From an uncultured Parabacteroides sp. (GTDB taxonomy: Bacteria > Bacteroidota > Bacteroidia > Bacteroidales > Tannerellaceae): DNA of 7,238 nt. Under the pieces are notes generated by a model. That model saw only the letters and a program-made list of their open reading frames with translations. It was not told where the DNA came from and did no database searches. Position 1 is the first letter of the stretch. Every line of letters begins with the position of its first letter. Position numbers and translations under genes: made by a program. The stretch covers positions 1 through 7,238 of the forward strand of contig USAD01000146.1 of the NCBI GenBank assembly GCA_900552415.1, given 5' to 3'. This document shows positions 1-7,238 of this stretch, one piece after another.

Positions 1-3024
<3,024 letters not shown>

Positions 3025-3046
3025 TTTTTTAGGTTAGAACGATAGA

Positions 3047-3101
3047 TCCAGGCCTCTTCTATTATTCGTGTATCGAAATAGAATGAGGCCTGGACTTTTT
3101 T
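3047..3101 (+). terminator. Rho-independent terminator of the beta-galactosidase gene
   Basis: A perfect 10-bp inverted repeat (TCCAGGCCTC at 3047-3056, GAGGCCTGGA at 3085-3094) is extended inward by a further 7 bp (TTCTATT at 3057-3063 with AATAGAA at 3077-3083, after a one-base bulge at 3084). A short TCG/CGA tip can also pair. One base after the stem comes a run of six T (3096-3101). It lies 22 bases past the GH2 stop codon. There is no T run on the opposite strand, so it should act only on rightward transcription. Confidence 0.9.
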
Positions 3102-3107
3102 GTGGAC

Positions 3108-3146
3108 AAAGAGCTGGCGGCAGTGTGATAACCGACCAGCTTTTTT
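3108..3146 (+). terminator. Second terminator-like hairpin in the same gap
   Basis: AGCTGG (3112-3117) pairs with CCAGCT (3136-3141). CGG (3118-3120) can continue the stem with CCG (3132-3134) across a one-base bulge, leaving an 11-base loop. The downstream arm runs into six T (3141-3146), and the upstream AAA (3108-3110) can pair with part of that run. It is shorter than the first hairpin. It could be a backup terminator for the GH2 gene, or merely the DNA just upstream of the next promoter. Confidence 0.6.
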
Positions 3147-3148
3147 CG

Positions 3149-3156
3149 TAAATTTG
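3149..3156 (+). promoter_or_regulatory. Candidate Bacteroidota -7 promoter box for the membrane-kinase gene
   Basis: TAAATTTG matches the Bacteroidota sigma-ABfr -7 consensus TAnnTTTG exactly. The expected -33 element (TTTG about 19-21 bases upstream) is only approximated by TGTG at 3124-3127, which falls in the loop of the preceding hairpin. A start near 3163 would give a leader of about 36 bases to the ATG at 3199. It is supported mainly by the need for a promoter after two terminator-like hairpins. Confidence 0.5.
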
Positions 3157-3198
3157 TGAGGCTTTTGCTAAGGCTGACCGTGAGGCCGGGATTTGGCT

Positions 3199-4533
3199 AT
3201 GACTATTAATAATAATAGGTTTATGAGTAAAAAAGAGTTGTATAAGCGTTATTTCCTGTTTTTATGTTCGATCTTTATTAATTCATTCAGTATTGCGGTG
3301 ATCACGAAAGCGGCTTTGGGTACTTCACCTATATCCAGTGTTCCGTATGTGTTGAGTCTTTTCACCCCATTCACGATGGTCCAGTACACGATCGTGATGA
3401 ACCTGATATTTATCTTGCTTGAGATGACAATGATGAGTCGGTTGGTGATTCATGAGAAGCGGTATGAACTTTGGGCGCAAGTGCCCATTACGTTATGTTT
3501 TGGATCATTTATCGACGTGTCGATGCATGTCTTGTGGTGGTTGGAGCCAACTGCCTATTTGAGCCAGATCGTAACATTATTGGTGGGGTGCGTGCTTTTG
3601 GCTTTAGGCATCAGTATTGAGGTGAAGGCGAATGTCGCTATGGTGACAGGTGAGTATTTGGTTCAGGTCATTTCCCGTTTTGTTAAGCGGGAGTTTGGTT
3701 TTGTGAAGGTCGTTTTTGATGTAACATTGGTGACGATCGCCTGTCTTTTGGGGTTGATTTTCATGTCTCGGATCGATGGTGTGCGCGAGGGAACAATTGT
3801 CGCGGCGTTGATCGTGGGGCCAATCACTCGTTTTTTCCGTCCTTATTGCAGGGTGTTTGACCGTTGGTTGTTGGATAAGAGAGAGGCACCAAAGGCAAAG
3901 CCGTCAGAAAAATATCCTGTAGTCGTGACTATCGCCCGCGAGTATGGTAGTGGCGGACATTTACTTGGAGAGATGTTGGCTAAGGAATTGGGCGTGAAGT
4001 ATTACGATAAGGAGCTGATCTCGATGGTAGCCAAGGAAACTGATATGCCTGAGTCGTTTGTGGCCGAGAACGAGCAAAGTATGTCAAGCAATTATTTGTT
4101 GAATATCATCCTTCAGGATTATGAGGCGCCGTTGGAGCGCAGTCTCTCGTCGGCCGACGCCTTGTTCGTCTCTCAAAGTCGGGTTATCAGGCAAATAGCC
4201 CGTGCGCATTCGTGTGTGATAATTGGTCGTTGTGCGGATTATATCCTTGATGATTTTCCTGAGAGTTCGGTGATCCGTATTTTTTGTTACAGTGATCAGG
4301 AAAGTGCCTATAAGCGATGTGTCGAGGCTTATCACCTGGAACCATCATCCGCTCGTGCGGCGATTAGTCGGGTCAATCGAGCCCGGATAGCCCATTATCA
4401 ACATTACACCGGACGTAAATGGGCGGATCCTCATAACTACAATCTTATGATCAATACGGGCAGTATGTCGTTGCCGATGGCTTGCGCGTTGATCAAGCGA
4501 CTTTACGAGGAGAGCCAGAGCGCTAAGGCTTGA
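3199..4533 (+). CDS. YczE/YitT-like membrane domain fused to cytidylate-kinase-like domain
   Basis: This 444-residue inner-membrane protein has no function I can assign. Residues about 18-212 form roughly five hydrophobic helices (about 18-36, 58-79, 91-115, 121-140 and 170-190, with a further apolar stretch at 198-210). The loop after the first helix, ALGTSPISSVPYVLS (39-53), is typical of the YczE/YitT (DUF6198-like) group. A basic linker (about 214-238) leads to a soluble domain like Cytidylate_kin2: REYGSGGHLLG (247-257) at the nucleotide-loop position, YYDKELI (268-274), a GRCADYIL segment (343-350), and the C-terminal HYTGRKWADPHNYNL (402-416), as in the YYTG/W/NYDL region of CMP kinases. 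The canonical Walker A lysine is absent, which is usual in this subfamily. Kinase activity is inferred only from family resemblance. ATG 3199 was chosen over an in-frame TTG at 3193. ATG 3223, which follows an AT-rich stretch and gives MSKKELYKRY, is an equally credible start. The gene appears to be a single transcription unit. Confidence 0.85.
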   Translation: MTINNNRFMSKKELYKRYFLFLCSIFINSFSIAVITKAALGTSPISSVPYVLSLFTPFTMVQYTIVMNLIFILLEMTMMSRLVIHEKRYELWAQVPITLCFGSFIDVSMHVLWWLEPTAYLSQIVTLLVGCVLLALGISIEVKANVAMVTGEYLVQVISRFVKREFGFVKVVFDVTLVTIACLLGLIFMSRIDGVREGTIVAALIVGPITRFFRPYCRVFDRWLLDKREAPKAKPSEKYPVVVTIAREYGSGGHLLGEMLAKELGVKYYDKELISMVAKETDMPESFVAENEQSMSSNYLLNIILQDYEAPLERSLSSADALFVSQSRVIRQIARAHSCVIIGRCADYILDDFPESSVIRIFCYSDQESAYKRCVEAYHLEPSSARAAISRVNRARIAHYQHYTGRKWADPHNYNLMINTGSMSLPMACALIKRLYEESQSAKA

Positions 4534-4578
4534 GGCTTTAACCGTGATAACAGGGTTTTTACTTTCGGGAAATAGGTG

Positions 4579-4586
4579 TATCTTTG
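4579..4586 (+). promoter_or_regulatory. Bacteroidota -7 promoter box for the ABC-F/PPIase operon
   Basis: TATCTTTG fits the TAnnTTTG consensus exactly and ends 22 bases before the ATG at 4609, the usual placement in Bacteroidota. The -33 element is poor: only a T-rich stretch (GGTTTTT at 4554-4560) lies at the expected distance. The predicted transcript would start near 4593 with a leader of about 16 bases and no obvious Shine-Dalgarno sequence. I see no convincing terminator between 4534 and this box, so some read-through from the gene upstream is possible. Confidence 0.7.
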
Positions 4587-4608
4587 TCCTCGAATTAGAT
4601 AAGCAGAT

Positions 4609-6561
4609 ATGATTTCAGTAGATAATTTGACCGTCGAGTTTGGTGGTTTTACCTTGTTTGATGGTGTATCGTTTGTGGTCAACAAAAAGGATCGGATCGC
4701 CTTGGTCGGTAAGAATGGAGCCGGCAAGTCGACCATGTTAAAGATCTTCGCCGGGTTACAGTCGCCGACATCGGGTGCGATCAGTAAACCAAAGGAGGTG
4801 ACGATTGGTTATTTGCCGCAGCAGATGACCTTGACCGATACGAGAACCGTGCGTGAGGAGGCCGAGACCGCTTTTGATCATGTCCGTCAGTTGGAGGAGC
4901 CCATCAATCGTTTGAATGAGGAGTTGGCCAACCGTACGGATTATGAGTCGGCTGGTTATCAGGCCCTGATCGATCGGGTAACCTCGCTGAGCGAGCATTA
5001 TCAGATGATGGGCGGTAATAATTATTATGCCGAGTTGGAACGTACCTTGATCGGCTTGGGTTTTAAACGGAGCGATTTGGATCGGCCGACGGCTGAGTTC
5101 AGTGGAGGCTGGCGTATGCGTATCGAGTTGGCTAAATTATTGCTGCGCAGTCCCGACGTGTTGTTGCTTGACGAGCCGACCAACCACCTTGATATTGAGT
5201 CTATCCAATGGTTGGAGACGTTTATCGCGACCCGGGCCAATGCCGTGATCCTGGTTTCGCACGACCGTGCTTTCCTGGATAATACGACAACTCGAACGAT
5301 CGAGATTGAACTGGGACGTATCTATGATTATCGGGCGAAATACTCGGATTATGTTGTCTTGCGGAAAGAACGTCGTGAGCAACAGCTGAGAGCTTATGAG
5401 AACCAGCAAAAGATGATTGCCGATACGGAGGCTTTTATCGAACGGTTCCGTTATAAGGCGACCAAGGCGGTGCAGGTACAATCACGTATCAAGCAGCTGG
5501 ATAAGGTGGAACGCATCGAGGTAGATGAGGTGGATACGGCGATGCTGAACCTGAAATTCCCGCCTGCTCCTCGTTCCGGTTCTTATCCGGTGATCGCGGA
5601 GGATGTGGCCAAACGTTATGGCGACCATCTGATCTTTGATCACGTGACCTTTACGATCCATCGTGGCGACAAGGTGGCTTTCGTGGGTAAGAACGGTGAG
5701 GGAAAATCAACCCTGGTGAAATGTATCATGGGGGAAATCACTGATTATACGGGTAAGTTGGAGCTGGGACATAATGTTAAGATCGGCTATTTTGCCCAGA
5801 ACCAGGCGCAATTGTTGGATGAGAACCGCACGGTATTTGAGACGATCGATTATGTGGCTCAAGGTGATATTCGTACCAAGATACGTGATATCCTGGGTGC
5901 TTTCATGTTTGGTGGTGAGGCTTCTGACAAGAAGGTTAAGGTTCTCTCTGGCGGTGAGCGGACTCGTTTGGCGATGATCCGTCTGTTGCTGGAGCCCGTG
6001 AATTTGTTGATCCTCGATGAGCCGACCAATCACTTGGATATGCGTTCGAAAGATGTCCTGAAAGATGCGTTGAAGGCATTTGATGGAACAGTGATTGTTG
6101 TTTCGCACGACCGTGAGTTTTTGGATGGTCTGGTGGACAAGGTTTATGAGTTCGGCAATCAAAGGGTGGTTGAGCATCTGGGAGGAATCTACGATTTCCT
6201 GGAAAAGAAGAAGATGGATAATTTGCGGGAGCTGGAGCGGACAACCAAGGCTACGTCTACGGTTGTGATGGATGAGGAGCCGAGCCAGAACAAGCTCTCA
6301 TACGAGGCCCGCAAGGAGCAGAGTAAGGCGATCAAGCGTCAAGAAAAAGCTGTAGCCGATTTGGAGCGGCGAATAGCGGAACTGGAGAGCCGGATCGCGG
6401 AGATTGAAACCCGTTTGGCGACGCCTGATGGAGCGGCGGATACGGCTCTTTACGAGGAGTATGCGACAGCTAAACGGGAGCTTTCCGAGACAATGGATCA
6501 GTGGACGGAGCAATCGATGGCACTGGATGAGTTGAGAGAGAGCATGGATGATAAAAACTAA
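4609..6561 (+). CDS. ABC-F family ATPase (ribosome-associated, YheS/YdiF-like)
   Basis: A 650-residue soluble protein with two ABC ATPase cassettes and no membrane segments, so it is not a transporter. ABC-F proteins bind the ribosomal E site and act on translation. Cassette 1 has Walker A G34-T42 (GKNGAGKST), the ABC-F-typical signature FSGGW (164-168), Walker B/D-loop LLLDEPTNHLD (185-195) and switch H218. The linker (about 240-320), which reaches towards the P-site tRNA, is charged and helical and includes FRYKATKAVQVQSRIKQL, resembling YheS/YdiF. Cassette 2 has Walker A G360-T368 (GKNGEGKST), signature LSGGE (446-450), Walker B LILDEPTNHLD (467-477) and H500. Both sites keep the catalytic Glu (E189, E471) and look active. 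A C-terminal extension (about 560-648) forms a charged coiled coil with clear heptads near 585-604. The linker is of ordinary length, so a housekeeping role is likelier than antibiotic resistance, though sequence alone cannot settle this. The ATG follows a good promoter box. Confidence 0.95.
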   Translation: MISVDNLTVEFGGFTLFDGVSFVVNKKDRIALVGKNGAGKSTMLKIFAGLQSPTSGAISKPKEVTIGYLPQQMTLTDTRTVREEAETAFDHVRQLEEPINRLNEELANRTDYESAGYQALIDRVTSLSEHYQMMGGNNYYAELERTLIGLGFKRSDLDRPTAEFSGGWRMRIELAKLLLRSPDVLLLDEPTNHLDIESIQWLETFIATRANAVILVSHDRAFLDNTTTRTIEIELGRIYDYRAKYSDYVVLRKERREQQLRAYENQQKMIADTEAFIERFRYKATKAVQVQSRIKQLDKVERIEVDEVDTAMLNLKFPPAPRSGSYPVIAEDVAKRYGDHLIFDHVTFTIHRGDKVAFVGKNGEGKSTLVKCIMGEITDYTGKLELGHNVKIGYFAQNQAQLLDENRTVFETIDYVAQGDIRTKIRDILGAFMFGGEASDKKVKVLSGGERTRLAMIRLLLEPVNLLILDEPTNHLDMRSKDVLKDALKAFDGTVIVVSHDREFLDGLVDKVYEFGNQRVVEHLGGIYDFLEKKKMDNLRELERTTKATSTVVMDEEPSQNKLSYEARKEQSKAIKRQEKAVADLERRIAELESRIAEIETRLATPDGAADTALYEEYATAKRELSETMDQWTEQSMALDELRESMDDKN

Positions 6562-6577
6562 TTAAGAATTTAAGGAT

Positions 6578-7237
6578 ATGAGACGAGTTTTTCTGTTGTT
6601 GGGAATGATGATTTATGCGTTCGCGATTTTCGCTCAAGAGGGAACGCTGGTGTTGATTGATACGGATAAGGGAAAAATTAAGGTAAAGCTCTACGATGAC
6701 ACGCCTTTGCATCGCGATAACTTTATCAAGAATGTCAAGGATGGAGTTTATGAAGGCGTCTTGTTCCATCGTGTCATCAAGCAATTTATGGTACAGGCGG
6801 GCGATTTGAACTCGGTGAACGCGCCGATGGATAAGCCGTTGGGTGAGGATAGCCTGGATTATACGATTCCGGCGGAGATTGTCTATCCGACCCATTTCCA
6901 TAAGCGTGGAGCGTTGTGTGCCGCTCGTTCGGCTGATGAGGTGAATCCCGAGAGGGCCTCTTCTCCAACCCAGTTCTATATCGTTACTGGAAAGTTTTTT
7001 ACCGGTATGGAGTTGGATAAGATGGAAAAGACGGAAGGCAAGAGTTTCACGCCCGAGCAACGTGAAGCCTATATGCTGAAAGGCGGGCGTCCGGACTTGG
7101 ATGGGAAGTATACGGTGTTCGGTGAGGTCGTCTCAGGTGATAAGGTTTTGGATAAGATTCAGTTTGAGCAGACAAATGAGCGGGATCGTCCATTGAAGGA
7201 CATCAAGATCAAGAGTATGGAAATCGTGGATAAATAA
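6578..7237 (+). CDS. Secreted cyclophilin-type peptidyl-prolyl cis-trans isomerase
   Basis: A 219-residue foldase expected to speed prolyl isomerisation in proteins of the periplasm. The N-terminus (MRRVFLLLGMMIYAFAIFA) is a Sec signal peptide with likely cleavage after A19 (IFA|QEG). There is no lipobox Cys, so it should be soluble. The cyclophilin fold follows: FHRVIKQFMVQAGD (63-76) carries catalytic R65 and hydrophobic-pocket residues F70 and M71 plus Q73, and TQFYIV (131-136) holds Q132, matching Q111 of human CypA. LDGKYTVFGEV (174-184) is the third hallmark; the CypA Trp121 position is not Trp, which usually means weak cyclosporin binding. A Bacteroidota-type insert (about 138-170) lies between the second and third hallmarks. 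The gene starts 16 bases after the ABC-F stop and is probably co-transcribed. AAGGA at 6572-6576 is only one base from the ATG, too close for a normal Shine-Dalgarno, so initiation probably relies on the AT-rich leader. The gene is complete; its TAA ends one base before the window edge. Confidence 0.95.
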   Translation: MRRVFLLLGMMIYAFAIFAQEGTLVLIDTDKGKIKVKLYDDTPLHRDNFIKNVKDGVYEGVLFHRVIKQFMVQAGDLNSVNAPMDKPLGEDSLDYTIPAEIVYPTHFHKRGALCAARSADEVNPERASSPTQFYIVTGKFFTGMELDKMEKTEGKSFTPEQREAYMLKGGRPDLDGKYTVFGEVVSGDKVLDKIQFEQTNERDRPLKDIKIKSMEIVDK

Positions 7238-7238
7238 A

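Noticed and set aside
3102..3128. Tiny leader ORF (GTG start, eight codons) before the membrane-kinase gene
   Set aside because: It overlaps the second hairpin, has no ribosome-binding context or regulatory codon pattern, and lies upstream of the likely transcription start, so chance is the simplest explanation.
4534..4578. Possible terminator after the membrane-kinase gene (AACC/GGTT followed by T5)
   Set aside because: The best stem that I can form is only about four base pairs with a ten-base loop, too weak to call.
5707..6177. Minus-strand open frame of 156 codons in the second ABC cassette
   Set aside because: Its content is fixed by the Walker and signature motifs coded on the other strand; it is a shadow frame.
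4609..6561. ABC-F protein as an antibiotic-resistance determinant (Msr/Vga/OptrA type)
   Set aside because: The inter-cassette linker is of ordinary length and resembles housekeeping YheS/YdiF-type proteins, and there is no mobile element or resistance context. It cannot be excluded from sequence alone.
6470..7060. Minus-strand open frame of 196 codons spanning the ABC-F end and the PPIase start
   Set aside because: It covers two well-supported + strand genes and their junction, has no family resemblance that I can see, and has no promoter or start context of its own.

Overview
The window looks like an ordinary chromosomal stretch from a Bacteroidota gut-type bacterium, probably Bacteroidales and plausibly Parabacteroides-like. 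This is inferred from gene content, a perfect TAnnTTTG-type Bacteroidota -7 box before the ABC-F gene, weak or absent Shine-Dalgarno sequences, and the protein flavour of each gene. No database was searched, so the genus is a guess. All four genes lie on the + strand and fill almost the whole window.

Bases 1-3024 hold the 3' bulk of a large GH2 beta-galactosidase of the LacZ type. The reading frame is already open at base 1, so the true N-terminus lies upstream. Every catalytic, metal and galactose-contact residue that I checked against E. coli LacZ is present. A gap of about 170 bases follows. It carries a strong intrinsic terminator (3047-3101), a second terminator-like hairpin (3108-3146) and, immediately after it, a candidate promoter box (3149-3156).

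Bases 3199-4533 encode the least ordinary protein here: an N-terminal multi-pass membrane domain of the YczE/YitT (DUF6198-like) type, fused to a C-terminal cytidylate-kinase-like domain. Its function is unknown.

After a 75-base gap with a clear promoter box (4579-4586), an ABC-F ATPase (4609-6561) is followed 16 bases later by a secreted cyclophilin-type peptidyl-prolyl isomerase (6578-7237). These two probably share a transcript. The first is expected to act on the ribosome and the second in the periplasm, so sharing a transcript does not imply a shared pathway.

I found no RNA gene, insertion sequence, CRISPR array, prophage or other mobile signature. I do not see an undescribed multi-gene system. 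The membrane-kinase fusion is the item most worth following up.
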